Origin: Macrostomum hystrix
Lineage: Eukaryota; Platyhelminthes; Macrostomidae
DNA length: 64,000 nt
NCBI GenBank assembly: GCA_950097015.1
Contig: CATNEN010000038.1
Span: 35,281,954 to 35,345,953 of the forward strand
Reading direction: 5' to 3'
The notes below the pieces were generated by a model. That model was not told the origin of the DNA. It was given only the letters and a program-made list of their open reading frames with translations, and did no database searches. Position numbers and translations under genes: made by a program. Shown piece after piece: positions 1 through 10,512 of the stretch; within the stretch, counting starts at the first letter, position 1, and every line of letters starts with the position of its first letter.

Positions 1-300
1 ACATTCATTAGGGGCGCGGCGGCTGAGAGAAGGCTTGAGGACTTGTCGCGCATTTTACGGCCTTGAGGGCCAACCTCCAAGGCACAGTGAGAGTGTACGC
101 TGCCTGACGATGAGAAAGTCAGGGCAGATGTACACACCTGTGTGAGTGTATGCGTGCATACGGTATCTGTGAGCGTGTGTGCTCAGGACTCAGCGGAATG
201 GGCAGAACTGCCTCCTCGCTGGCAGCGGGTTTATTGTCACTAAGATGATGTGCCATTGCCCGCAGCACTATTGTTAGTTATATTGCATTGATTATATTGT
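1..300 (+). repeat. SINE copy, head missing
   Basis: This stretch matches the body of a SINE family seen at least seven more times here (about 3500, 8500, 11300, 12906, 23260, 28040, 38030). Shared landmarks are GAGAGAAGGCTTG, GGCCAACCTCCAAGGCAC, CTGCCTGACGATGAGA and GATGTGCCATTGCCCG. The tRNA-like head is outside the window or lost. Copies differ by point changes and small indels, so the family looks old. Confidence 0.75.
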
Positions 301-404
301 ACATTCAATATTGGTTCACCATAGAAATTTTTACAGGGCATTGTTAGTTGTCCTTGACACCAGGTTCTTCGCTTCGACAAGAGTCGCTGACGTCTGACAG
401 CTTC

Positions 405-665
405 GAAAGTTCATTCATCGAAAAGGGCAGAAATGTTCATGAGGTAAACCAGTTGCTGGACTTTCACGAAAATTGTTCCTTTGGATTCGGAGCTATCCAA
501 ATGGAGTAATGGAGTAGGCAGTGGGTATTTGGTATACCCTCGTAGTCTTCCCCATTGGGGAAAAACAGCGTGGTTTTTCAACTGTTGATCATGACACATC
601 TTAGTCATCGCATTCAGCAATTTTCCCTCAAAATCAATTAAACTAGGGTTATAAGTGAAGTTATG
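405..665 (-). repeat. Interspersed repeat 'X', minus-strand copy
   Basis: Shares blocks with 6050-6305, 6475-6640 (inverted) and 12280-12640, including the words around CTCCCAAACCGAATGACC, TTTTCGTGAAAGT and GGGGAAAGACCACAGG. The 69-codon ORF inside it has no recognisable product and shifts frame between copies. It is probably a non-autonomous transposon fragment; no terminal repeats or target duplications were identified. Confidence 0.5.
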
Positions 666-925
666 AGTTGGGTATTGTGGTAATAAAAGTATTGGGAGGC
701 CATGTCCACCTGTGAAGCCAAATCAATAAGTTAGTTTTTTGACATGTGAACCGTGAAACATGCACTTTAATTTCTTCGAGATTGAAGACATTTTTTAACA
801 GGAGTTAAGCCCATAGACAGCCTTGCTCTACAAAACTGCAAAGGGAGCTTGAGACGAATACAACTGAGGCATCAACTGAAGCGGAAGATTAACAAAAAAG
901 AGTAGAAGCGCAACTTGAAAGCGTG

Positions 926-1186
926 ATGGATCCATTCTGCATGTCCCACTGCACTCCGAACTGCAAGACAGTTCTCGATCCGTTCTGCATACGTCAGCCG
1001 CCAAGGCAGAGCGAGTGTTATTTCAACCCGTTCCTGCACGCCCAGTGCCTCGGCGTAAACATGAACTCGGAAGGCTTGCAGAGAGATATTCAAAAGTGCC
1101 AGGAGGAGTACAAAATGAAAGTGTGGGCCATATTGAGGAAGTACGCTGTTGACGAAGCTGGCGCGTCGCAAAGCATCGACAAATAA
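926..1186 (+). CDS. Small Cys-rich hypothetical protein or exon
   Basis: An 86-codon frame opens at ATG 926 and ends in TAA. It has an internally repetitive N-terminal half: MDPFCMSHC, then LDPFCIRQ, then FNPFLHAQC. The second half is charged and probably helical (GLQRDIQKCQEEYKMKVW). Third positions are rich in G/C compared with the AT-rich flanks, which supports coding use. No signal peptide is present, and the frame is open upstream only to about 893, so it may be an internal or terminal exon. I do not recognise the family. The opposite strand also carries a 109-codon ORF, judged a shadow because this strand has the better codon pattern and the Cys periodicity. Confidence 0.4.
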   Translation: MDPFCMSHCTPNCKTVLDPFCIRQPPRQSECYFNPFLHAQCLGVNMNSEGLQRDIQKCQEEYKMKVWAILRKYAVDEAGASQSIDK

Positions 1187-1742
1187 CACGGCTGACTTCA
1201 CTTCAGTCGTCTTGTTGCACCTGAACTTTACTAAATCTCTCGACGCTGCTATTTCGTTAGCTCCACGACGTCTCTGATATTATCTCTCCAGCTCTGATCA
1301 ATCTTATGTTAGAACATTTTCCTTGCCTAACGAACCCTCCGTTCAATGTGCAAGCTAAAGTGCATTTTAATCCCAAACAAGCACTATAGGTTCCTTCCGT
1401 TTTACCATGACTGTACGCTCAGTTGCATTCAATTTTTAAGTGCTCAGGCAGACTTATTTCAACTCATTTGTTCAGCAATATTAACACCACAGCATTCAGC
1501 TGGGGACTTACTTGCCAAACCCTAGTAAGCCAACCAGCTTCGCCACTTTTGCGATAATATATCAGAGACCGATAGAAAGATTTCGCCTTTAAAAAGCTGC
1601 GAGAAAATTGTTCAGTCAAAGTCATTGAATTTTTTCATTTAATTATTTTGAATCAATTTACTTTTTATTGCCATCATCAAGTCACATTGAAAGAAGTATA
1701 GATTTTCTTAAGCCCGATTTGTTCTTAAACCTGAGTTTTCCA
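1187..1742. other. No gene seen
   Basis: AT-rich sequence without a convincing ORF, splice pair or repeat. Confidence 0.5.
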
Positions 1743-2118
1743 TCAAACACATGAGTATTCCAATCACACACCTGAGTATTCCAATCACACACCTGAGTAT
1801 TCCAATCAAACACCTGAGTATTCCAATCACACACCTGAGTATTCCATCCAAACACCTGAGTATTCCATCCAAACACCTGAGTACTCCATCCAAACACCTG
1901 AGTATTCCATCCAAACACCTGAGTATTCCATCCAAACACCTGAGTATTCCATCCAAACACCTGAGTATTCCATCCAAACACCTGAGTATTCCATCCAAAC
2001 ACCTGAGTATTCCATCCAAACACCTGAGTATTCCATCCAAACACCTGAGTATTCCATCCAAACACCTGAGTATTCCATCCAAACACCTGAGTATTCCATC
2101 CAAACACCCGAATATTCC
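1743..2118. repeat. 21-bp minisatellite, about 18 copies
   Basis: Tandem unit built on ACCTGAGTATTCCATCCAAAC (21 nt). The first four or five copies are diverged (CCAATCACAC instead of CCATCCAAAC); the rest are almost identical. Because 21 is a multiple of 3, all frames stay open and give repetitive pseudo-peptides. These are repeat artefacts, not genes. Confidence 0.95.
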
Positions 2119-2702
2119 ATCCACAGAATTTACTTTATATATTTTGTGGTTCCATCGAAGTTAACCAAAGCTGCATTTAATTTAGGAATATCAGTAGATT
2201 GGCTGCCAAGGCCGGCAGTCAGAGGCTCTTTGAGGTAAAATGTGTTTAATTTATAATTTAGGGACCATGCAGTGGCTCGAGCTATGTGCTACAAGTGCTC
2301 TTACTGCCATTGTACCTTCCATACCCTAAAATATCTTCATAATAAAATAGCTACACGTACTTATAAGATTGGAATTAAATTGTAACAGTTGAAATTTTCA
2401 GCTGCGGCTCATTTCATTGATACGTTTTGTAGCGAAACATAGAGATTATGGTTTAAAACTGAGCCTTTTATTAACTAAAATTTGCATCAATAAAATTATT
2501 AGCAAAATGAACGAAGATTGGCGAAAATTGACACATAGAGATGCTTTAAGCCAGAAAGATGCAATCTTTGTAACCCCAAAAAGGACATCAACTTAAAACG
2601 AAAAATAAATTTCTTTTCAATTGTCAAGAAGTTGTGACTTCTAGACTATATAGTTTGACCGAGTCTTGTAGTTAGGTGGCAGCCATTTTTATTTAATTGA
2701 AT
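2119..2702. other. 3' flank of the UFD1-like gene
   Basis: AT-rich. On the minus strand an AATAAA signal (2693-2688) lies ten bases beyond the stop of the UFD1-like gene, so its mRNA may end here. No other gene seen. Confidence 0.4.
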
Positions 2703-4703
2703 TCAAATAATTTTATCTTTCAATCGAATGCCGCGACCAGCGCTAGACTCTTGATCACTAGCTGCATCGGCTTTTGATTGAGTGCCCTGCTGACTTGGAG
2801 TCCTACCCATTGGTCGCTGAAAGTTCAGGCTGCCCCAATCATAGGCCAGGTTCGGCTTCACCGCATCGCCGGGTGTCGCCGAATTCTGAGGTCCGCCCTC
2901 CACCAGTGTCTTCTGCCCCGTCGAGAGCTCAACACCAGCGCCCCAGCGTCGAGCGGCGGTATCAGCAACAACTCGCGCCCGATCCAGAGCGTCTCGCAGC
3001 ATAACGCTGCAGATCGCTGGCTCCTGGAGCCGTCCCGTCATTGAGCTGCCTGCCACTACTCTGGCTGCGGCAGAAACGCCACATTGCAACAGTCGATCAT
3101 CGTTTAGGACGACATCCTGACGTTCGCTGTCCCTGCTCGGCTCCTCAGTTGTTGAATCGGCATCGGTTGTAAAGTCAAACTCCAACTGCATGTCGCAGTC
3201 GATGATGCACACAGCATCTGCCGGCTTGAGTGTCTTCACCTCGAAATGAAACAACCTGTGGATGGGATGTGTTACGCTATGAGTACGCTGGACTAAATTA
3301 AAAAACTTTGATTGCATGAAATGACACGTGGTCCGAACTCAGTTGACATAGGCACTGACACAGAATGTAGCACTGAACGACTCGGCAGCTCGACAAAAGG
3401 CTTCGTACAGCTGTTCAGTCCACGGACTGGGAGACCCCGAGACAAACCCGAATTCTTCCTTATCTAATGTTGGTACATGTATTAATAATGAAAATATTTT
3501 TTGCTTGACGGCTGTGGTCACTGGCACATCATTTGGTGGCACTAGACCTGCAGCCAGCGAGGAAACAATACTGCCCGTTTCCTTGACTTTCTCATCGTCA
3601 GGCAATGCATTACACTCATCTGTGCCTTGGAGGTTGGCCCTCAAGGACGTAAATTGCACGACAAGCCCCCCGAGCCTTCTCTCCACGCTGCGCCTCGAAT
3701 GAATGTGGCCTCGCCGCGGAATCGAGCTCAGTGACCTTTAATTGTTAATTGCTCTGCCACTCACCCCCCGCTGGTGCCAATTTCTCAACTTAGTTCTTAA
3801 ATAATATTGCTTAAGGATTTGAAGTCACGCCCCTGTGAAAAGTTTTCATAATTGTACACAGTACTCTAGAAACTGTTAAGCCTGTGAGAGATACAATTCA
3901 GACTACTGACAACAGTAGAAAGGCAAAGACTTGGCTGCAAAACTCTCACATAACACTAAAAAATATCGCCATAAAAATGGCAAGCTTAAAAGAGACTTCT
4001 GTGCACACTAAGAGTGGTGGGAGAGGACTGCGTGTGGCTATGGCTGACTGACGAAGGCAAACAAGCCAGAAACCGGTCTCGGTCTGCCAGCGCGAGGTTC
4101 GTTCCCCACTTTTAGTGTGTTACAAAGCCAAACATTGTTAAGCGTTTACCTGTCCAGGTAGGAGATGCTGAACACGGACCCAACAGAGAGGCATGCAAAG
4201 TGGCGCAGTTTCTTATTGAGAATGGCAGTTGGATTAGCCCACGCAAAAACTTCAGTTGGTTCAAGCGGCCGAAGTCGAATGTAGTTTCCTGTAGGCATTG
4301 TGACAATGGACAGAGTGGCCTTGCAGTCGATACTGATGGTAGCATTCGTGTCTGGAGTTGTGCTGCTCGATGACCCTTTTCCAGTACTCGAAAGCTGCCT
4401 TGCCGCCCAGCTGGGAACAATGGCGGGATTGCTGTTGAATGTGGGGCCGTCATCTTCAGTGAAGCTGCGAAACACTGGATAGCCGAGGTGCACGAAGGCG
4501 GACGTGGTGGATAGACGGAAGAGGAATGGCGGCTGGCTAGACGTTAGTCGATGCAGCAGTCGGTCGGGCAAAATAAGACGACCTGTGTTTTCAATTTGGC
4601 ACTCTGAATCTGGAGCACTGCTCAAAATTTCTTCTGCTTTGTCATCCGTGTAGATTTTAAATGTTCCTAGCAGCATCGTTGCTGATTGAAAATCAAAAGA
4701 CAT
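2703..4703 (-). CDS. UFD1-like protein, two exons visible
   Basis: Ubiquitin fusion degradation 1-like protein. UFD1 partners Npl4 and the AAA ATPase Cdc48/p97 to extract ubiquitylated proteins. Exon a is 4703-4150 (donor AG|GTAAAC); exon b is 3255-2703 (acceptor CACAG|G). The split codon joins cleanly to give R, and the joined frame is about 368 codons. Exon a has GRLILPDRLL and, near its end, NPTAILNKKLRHFACLSVG, matching the UFD1 pattern NP..vL...LR.FACL..Gd...i.Y. Exon b opens with FEVKTLKPADAVCIIDCDMQ, the UFD1 'L.v...kP..AV.IIe.Dm.vdF' strand. The ATG at 4703 may not be the true start: the frame is open further up and an acceptor (AATTTTCAG) lies just upstream, so an N-terminal exon may be missing. 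Odd points are a Ser/Thr-rich insert after VPSWAARQL and a long, poorly conserved C-terminus. The intron (4149-3256) carries a SINE. Confidence 0.8.
3500..3780 (-). repeat. SINE copy in the UFD1-like intron
   Basis: Minus-strand copy of the SINE family, including the tRNA-like head near 3720-3770 (GCAGAGCAATTAACAATTAA in place of the usual A box). The nearby ORF 3686-3339 is SINE plus flank. A short segment at 3395-3435 also resembles 10283-10320, so another small repeat may adjoin it. Confidence 0.7.
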
Positions 4704-4744
4704 AGCTCTCTTAAAAGTAGACTGAAAATTAAGCGTCCTCAATA

Positions 4745-5592
4745 ATAGGCTATTTGATCTAAATTAGACCAAAGACGACTTGAAACGTCTATGGCCAACG
4801 TCGAGCTTGTTATAATCAACTCACCGACAAACCACCAGTTAATAATGACCGCAGGAAAGCACAGAATTAACAGAAAGTTTTGTGGACTTCATAGAAAGCA
4901 TACTTAAAGCTAGATAAAAAATCCACTGCCCTGAGGCCCATAGTTAGAATGCTGGACAATAGTTTGAGTTTTAGTTTCCGATAGTAATATTTGATAGTAA
5001 CTCGCAAAAACACAATAGATATTCTCCTTTCTGGAGCAAAGTGATATCAGTCACAGTTTTTATTTTTCTTTTTAAATTTCAATATTTGATTTTTTGTTTT
5101 AATGCCTTTGTTTACAAATTTAAAATATTTTATTAACCTAAAATTAATCTCATGCATGCTACTGTTTTTCTATCGCCGTTTTTTATCAAATCGTTCAGCC
5201 TTGTTACCAACATCAAACAAACAAAAAAAGCAGCACCCAATCAATAATAATAATAATAAAACTAATTAGCTATTTGAGCAACGCTTCTTATGGTAAGATC
5301 TGCTTCGGGTAATGCACACTCGCAGAACAAGATAACTTTTAAAACTGTCTATAGGTAGCTGCTCTATGTGATTTTAATATTATAGGCACAATTTGCAGAC
5401 CAGATTCTAACTACGGTGCAGTAAAGCTGTCCTTTCCTTAGACCTCGCTTCTCATTGGCTCAGCAATACTGCATGTCCATCCTGTCTCATAAAGAGCTTA
5501 TGGAAATTTGCTCAACACGCAGGACTCCCACAGTAACCATTTACTGGCAAGCATTTCTTGATTAGCGACACCATTGTTATTCAACCTGCAGC
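4745..5592. other. AT-rich intergenic region between divergent genes
   Basis: Separates the minus-strand UFD1-like gene from the plus-strand WSC gene, so it should hold both promoters. It contains a (TAA)n microsatellite at about 5243-5266. I could not place a TATA box or initiator with confidence, and upstream exons of either gene cannot be excluded. Confidence 0.4.
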
Positions 5593-6910
5593 ATGCCTTC
5601 TGCTTACCTTGCGGCCATTGCTTTAGCCCTGCTCCTGGCCTCTCCAGCCGCAATGGCTGCCAGGCTGCTGAACTACAAGTACCTCGGCTGCTATGTGGAA
5701 AGCGACCCAGCTAATCGGGACCTGGTCGGTCTCCGAGGACTCGCCCAGCTTGGCCCCTACTCAGTTTCCGTGCCTGCTGAAGGTCTGACGTCCTTAGCTG
5801 GCATGACAGTCGACATGTGCAGCCAGCTGTGCGCTCTGGGTGGCTTCGGCTACTTCGGCGTCCAGTTTGCGTCCTACTGCTCGTGCGACTTCACCTACGG
5901 CTCATTTGGCAGAGCTGCTGAGGCCGACTGCTCACTAGCCTGCAGCGGAAACTCCGCTCAGAAATGTGGAAACGCTTTTAGAAACTCCATGTACCAGGTC
6001 ACTTACTCGAGTAAGATTATTTTCTAAGAATTCCCACAGATTATTAGAACTTTTGATGAAGCATATGGAACAAAAAATGTAGAAAGACTGGGGAAAGTCC
6101 ACGGGGGTATTTCAAATACCCACAGCCTATAAAAAAATAGCTCCCAAACCGAATGACCGATTTTCGTGAAAGTCCACCATGTGGATTGAAACTTTCAAAA
6201 ACGTACGAGCCAGCATCATTCAGCGATTCTTGTCGAAGACCCAGGTAACAAGGACACAAAAAATTCTCTGCATAAACCTCTTTGGCGAATCCATATCGGT
6301 TCAAAAAAATTTAAATTAACGGTATAATTAATGCAAAATAGTCAACAATTGTAGCCGGCTTAATTACGAGATAAAAATTTGTCAGCAGAAAATGTGTGCT
6401 AATTTTTGTGATTTTTGCCACCAGAGACCCCGACGAGAATCGTTGAATATCTGGACGATGCCAATGTTCTGTGATTCTGGAAATTGTTTCATCGGATAGA
6501 GCGGGAAATTTTAGCCCGTGGGCTCTGGATTTTCATGGTTCGTTTGTATTGGTTGAATATTTTAGGAGATACAGAAATAGAGAAATGTGGGTATTTGAAA
6601 TCCCCCTGGATCTTTCTACTGTTACTGAACACTTCAGCAAATCGTTTTTTCAGAGCACGACAGCTTTGACGCACTATCAAACGCAAGTGATTCAACGGTG
6701 CTTGTTGCAGCGGGGTATAATGTCACCACTGACAGACTGGGCAACTCCAAGACTTTACTGCGTTGCCTCCTTGAGTGCCAAGACAACCCGGTGGCGCTTT
6801 GCCAGGCGATCTTCTTCATCGACGAGAACAATAGCTGCTTTCTGCTTCCGTTTGCCGCCCGTCCAACCTCCTTGATCGGCGTCAACGGAAAGTTCTGGAC
6901 CAGGACCTAG
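5593..6910 (+). CDS. Secreted WSC + PAN/apple-like protein, two exons
   Basis: Exon 1 is 5593-6010 (donor CGA|GTAAGA) and exon 2 is 6654-6910 (acceptor TTTTTTCAG). Phase 1 joins to phase 2 and restores a Lys codon, giving 224 residues. Residues 1-22 are a signal peptide (hydrophobic run IALALLLASPAAMA). Residues about 26-136 form a WSC domain: YLGCYVESDP, then MCSQLCALGGFGYFGVQ, YCSCD, ADCSLACSGN, KCGN and SMYQV, with the usual Cys spacing. Exon 2 has LLRCLLECQDNPVALCQAIF followed by NNSCFLL, which resembles a short PAN/apple module (C...C...C...C). WSC domains bind polysaccharide or matrix, and PAN modules bind carbohydrate or protein, so an extracellular lectin-like role is likely. There is no membrane segment after the signal peptide. 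The intron consists mostly of two inverted copies of repeat X. Confidence 0.8.
6050..6305 (+). repeat. Interspersed repeat 'X' in the WSC gene intron
   Basis: Plus-oriented copy with CTCCCAAACCGAATGACC and TTTTCGTGAAAGTCC. It lies within the intron 6011-6653 and is the left arm of an inverted pair with 6475-6640. Confidence 0.55.
6475..6640 (-). repeat. Inverted partner copy of repeat 'X'
   Basis: The reverse complement carries the same order of words (for example TGTGGGTATTTGAAAT on the plus strand here mirrors ATTTCAAATACCCACA at about 6110). The arms are diverged, so the intron could fold only into an imperfect hairpin. Confidence 0.45.
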
Positions 6911-7609
6911 GATCAAACTTGGTGTTGTTTTGTCAGGATATACTCTGAATAAGAAAAAATGTTAATACAGAGAAACTATAACTCATTCATTAAAAAAAAC
7001 ACGAAGATATGCTGCATGAGCAGGAAGTTAAGAGTTAACAGCCAGTTGTCTCTGTGAAGGCTCTTATTTTGAAGCGCAGTTTTTGTTATGTATTGTATTT
7101 TAACGACCAAATGATACTCAAGATGTTAGAACGAACCATTATATTCCTAATTATACATTGAAACGTACTAGTATCAAGGAATTGTTTACAGTTCTGAGCT
7201 AATTATACAGATCCTGTAATTTAAGATGAAAAACACTTTTTGGCGATCAGTCGGAACATTAGAAATCTTTGAGCTTGCATCTTCGGGTAGTTCACACTCT
7301 TTTGGGATGCAGCCAATGAGCGAAGATTCTCAGTTTGTTTCGATCCATGTTCGGTGACAGTTGTACAACCCTTTGTACATCCAAACGGCCCAGGGTATAC
7401 ATTAGTGTGTCATCTTCACAAAAACACTTTCTGCGCCTCGTTGCTGACTTTACATTCTGTTGCTATCGAAGTCTACACGATGCTAGGCTCAATCATTAAA
7501 AACAAGTTTATGATTATTATTCTCCACACATACGCCTATTTATCTTAAAAAATTAAGCTGAATGCCTCAAAAACAAAGTTTACAACTTGAACGTGTGTAT
7601 GACAGACAG
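6911..7609. other. 3' flank of the WSC gene, no gene seen
   Basis: An ATTAAA at about 6988 is a possible polyadenylation signal. The 64-codon ORF at 7354 has no recognisable feature. No repeat seen. Confidence 0.4.
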
Positions 7610-8260
7610 CTTTGCTGGAAAACGTCCCACTGCCAAGATTCGTAGATCAGTCTAATGACCCCATAAAGGATCATAGGGTATGTGCTCTTGGGACATTGTC
7701 TCGATGGCTAGGTGTTCTCTCAAGCCTATTTGCTATTTCCGTGCTTGTATGTGTTATGAAATTTAGGCTTTTGTCGAAAGCATTTAAAATTCTGCGGGAA
7801 TGGAAGCATCTTCCTTCTTTCCCTTATCTCTAATAGGAACATGTCTGGCTTTAAGCAGAGAATTAATGCTTAGAATAATACTACAGGTGATTAATAGTAA
7901 GATTAGTCGAAAAGTAAGTAAAACAACTATATAATGAGCCAAGTTTAATTGACTTTTTTTCAGTCCTTTAACTTCGTCATTTCCTTTATTATGTTGCCAA
8001 GCTGCCAAACATAACTGCTCGCTAAATATTTCAGTATGCAGTTGGTTTCTCTATGCCATTGTTTCTAAGTACAGGTGAGCAGCCCACTGGATGTGGAAGC
8101 CAACAGTGCAGCAGAATCTCTTCCAAACCTGAGCTCTTCCAAACCTGCATATTTCATGCGCTGTTTCTCAAGCAGCTCGGATGAAGTTATTCTTCAGAAG
8201 TCCAGCAGAAGCTCCAAACAACGCCGCAGAAAGAATTTAATCACGCAACAAAGGTGGTGA
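7610..8260 (+). CDS. Tentative terminal exons, Ser-rich basic tail
   Basis: Two pieces fit together. The first, 7610-7677, follows an acceptor (GACAGACAG) and ends at AGG|GTATGT; it encodes LLENVPLPRFVDQSNDPI and a few more residues. The second, 8075-8260, follows TAAGTACAG and stays in phase 0. It encodes a Ser-rich segment (SSPLDVEANSAAESLPNLSS), a basic stretch (SSKQRRRKN) and a TGA stop. This looks like a cytoplasmic tail or the C-terminus of a protein whose earlier exons I did not find. If the first donor is not used, the frame instead reads into a hydrophobic segment (7690-7770). No family recognised. Confidence 0.3.
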
Positions 8261-8485
8261 GTGGTTTAAGACAAGAAAATATTTCTGCATTGCTCTTCAA
8301 TTGAACGCCAAAATGGACGATCCGGTTCTTACTTAGCTCGCCCCTATACTGCTATAAGCCTCCGTCTCATTAGCTGGCATGAATATTTTTCCTGGGCCTC
8401 GCAACTTGCACGACACAACGCAGTATTAGTACTTTGCAGCCAAGTCGAGAAATAATAATTATTATTATTGTTATAACTATAATTG

Positions 8486-8712
8486 CAGGAGGGCTGCAAG
8501 CAATGGCTTATCGTTTGGTACCAATAGACCCGCAGCCAGTAAGGAGGCAAATTCTGCTCATTTCCGCTGACTCCTGAGCACACACACACAGATAATGCAT
8601 GCAGGGCGTAAATTGCACGACAAGCCCCCAGCCAGCTCTGCGCCCAAATTTAATGTGGCCTCGCTACGGAATCGAACTTAGGAACCTTGGTGCGAGAGTC
8701 AAACGCGTTAGA
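8486..8712 (-). repeat. SINE copy, minus strand
   Basis: Reads on the minus strand from a worn tRNA-like head (about 8700: TTTGACTCTCGCACCAAGG) through the CCACATTAAATTTGGGCGC region to the tail. The middle block is internally deleted compared with the copy at 11286-11650. Confidence 0.65.
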
Positions 8713-9669
8713 AATACAATTGGAACATTGTATTGCATTACTTAGATATTGAGAAATTGATATAATGTAGATTTTGGTTTATTCCTTGCAAGACATGATT
8801 TAACGGAAGGTGTAGCTAACCATGACATTATGCTTGTAACTGCCAGACCAAGAATTCACTACGATAGCATGTAATGACGTAAAAAACGAGGTCCACTTCT
8901 TACTCAAGTGTAGTTTGCCGAGTTGCTTGGCTCCCAATCTGTGGCTTCACAGAAATCTATGAAAAAAAAGAAATAAAATGGCTTGAATTAATTTTTAGCA
9001 AAAAAATCAAAAGCAACTACTAAAAGTAGTTGAATAAATACTTTTTCATAGAGGAAAGAAAAGTTTTGTGCTAAACTAACTTAGTGTTTTGCACTTTTTT
9101 TCTCGCTTTTGGATTTTAGCATCCTCTCTCCCCGTTTTAGTCTATTGGCTGTTGAATGCCATAGACAAAAATCGCCTAACCCCGACGTGTTCAATGTGAA
9201 ATCATGTGGTATGTTCCAGGCACTGGAAAACAAGGATGTAGGAATGGTAGATTTACGCACTAGGAAGCCTAGCATAAGTGCATTGATTTATGACCAAGTG
9301 TGTGTGCGCAAGACCAGCTCCTTCGGCCCATAGACAATACCCGTCTGGGATTTACTGCATAGTAGCTGCAGGTCTACTACTACCGCATAGTCATGTCATT
9401 TACCGCACAGTTGCGGAATTTACTGCACACTTCAATCTATTTCTTTGATGGCCTTTAGGCCATAAACTAACTATACACGAGCTTGAGACGTTTACGCACA
9501 CTTGGTTATATGTCAATGTTATAATTTGTGCTAAAATCTATCGTAAAAAGTCCATGCGTTCCTTCTCACAACCATTTACTTTGTACTTTATACCATGCAC
9601 TTTCCACTAACATGACTACCGAGAATTTTCACGTTTTTTCACCATACGGTGGAAATTCTAATTGCCTAC
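8713..9669. other. No gene seen
   Basis: Overlapping short ORFs on both strands at 9081-9333 have no recognisable features. It is the 3' side of the EGF-like gene if that gene continues on the minus strand. Confidence 0.4.
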
Positions 9670-10037
9670 CTTTAACAAGCGAACATCCGGGACTTCATTG
9701 ACAAGCCACTGGTGCTGCTCTTTCAGTTCGCACTTCACAATGTCTCCACTTATGTAACCATTACTGGTGTGCAAACCTACCTGGTTTGACACTCAGGTAG
9801 GCAGCCGGACAGTTGTCCGAGGCGCAGAAGACGCTTCGCTGAAGCAGCTAGATTTCTACTGGCATTTTGTCTCTCCTGGTCACCTCGAGTTCGCAGCTGG
9901 GTCGCCTTCAGCGCATCTACATTCAACGCTGAGACATTCGCCTCGGTTGGAGCAGTTACCTAGGCACAGACCTTCGGTTAGGGCCTTAATCTTGCTGGAG
10001 TTTCTGAGCAACACAGTGGCATTGTACGAGCTCGTAG
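9670..10037 (-). CDS. EGF-like exons, partial gene
   Basis: Minus strand. The first visible exon ends at 9884 with donor GAG|GTGACC and contains EGLCLGNCSNRGECLSVECR followed by CAEGD. That is the C-x3-C...C-x-C layout of an EGF-like module as in tenascin or VWDE-type proteins. Its 5' edge is uncertain; the frame is open from about 10037, and a good acceptor (TTGCTCAG) falls a little inside. After a 120-bp intron, a second exon at 9763-9670 (acceptor ACACCAG, donor AAAG|GTAGGC) keeps phase and reads NGYISGDIVKCELKEQHQWL. The rest of the gene was not found in the flanks; just upstream, 10040-10260 has a coding-like frame broken by one TGA. It is probably an extracellular multidomain protein. 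Confidence 0.5.
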
Positions 10038-10439
10038 TTTATTTCAGTGTAGCACATTCCAAGCATTGAGCTGAAGAGGGACTGGGTGAAGTCAAACGTG
10101 CCGAGTGTGGAAGCATATAGAGCTCAAATCAACTTGAATTTGAACTTCCGCTTGACCATTTGGGTCTTTTGTTTCGGCGCAGATCTCAGTGCTGACAGAC
10201 CGCCCTCTGTGAGTTCCACGCATTCGAGGAATATGGTAAATCAATTAGTCGCATGTAACTAACAACCTGCATGTACACCTGAACCTGAAGGCTGCATACG
10301 GCTGTTCAGTCCATGGACAGGGGGGCGCTACACTTGCCTTAAACTATTTCCCAGTTAATGCTTTGACCATTTAACAGCTAAGAGACCTGAAGAAATGCAG
10401 ACTTAGCTGTCTTGCTAAAGCACAAATTTTTTCCCTTTC

Positions 10440-10512
10440 ATGAATCAGGAATCAGGAATCGAACCCCCGACATTCAAGTAGTGGGTCCGATGCTCGAACG
10501 ACTATGGTATAC
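10440..10512 (-). repeat. Second tRNA-derived SINE head
   Basis: On the minus strand there is a tRNA-like arrangement: A-box-like TAGTCGTTCGAGCATCGG followed by a B box GGTTCGATTCC 30 bases on. It does not fold into a proper tRNA (poor acceptor stem), and it is followed by short GAATCAG repeats. It is taken as a SINE remnant of a different family from the others. Confidence 0.45.

Noticed and set aside
1682-2164. Four overlapping repetitive ORFs (for example VFGWNTQ and SIPSKHL repeats)
   Set aside because: Products of the 21-bp minisatellite; every frame is open because 21 is divisible by 3.
3339-3686. 115-codon minus-strand ORF as an extra UFD1-like exon
   Set aside because: It reads through a SINE and has no UFD1 similarity; the flanking exons join perfectly without it.
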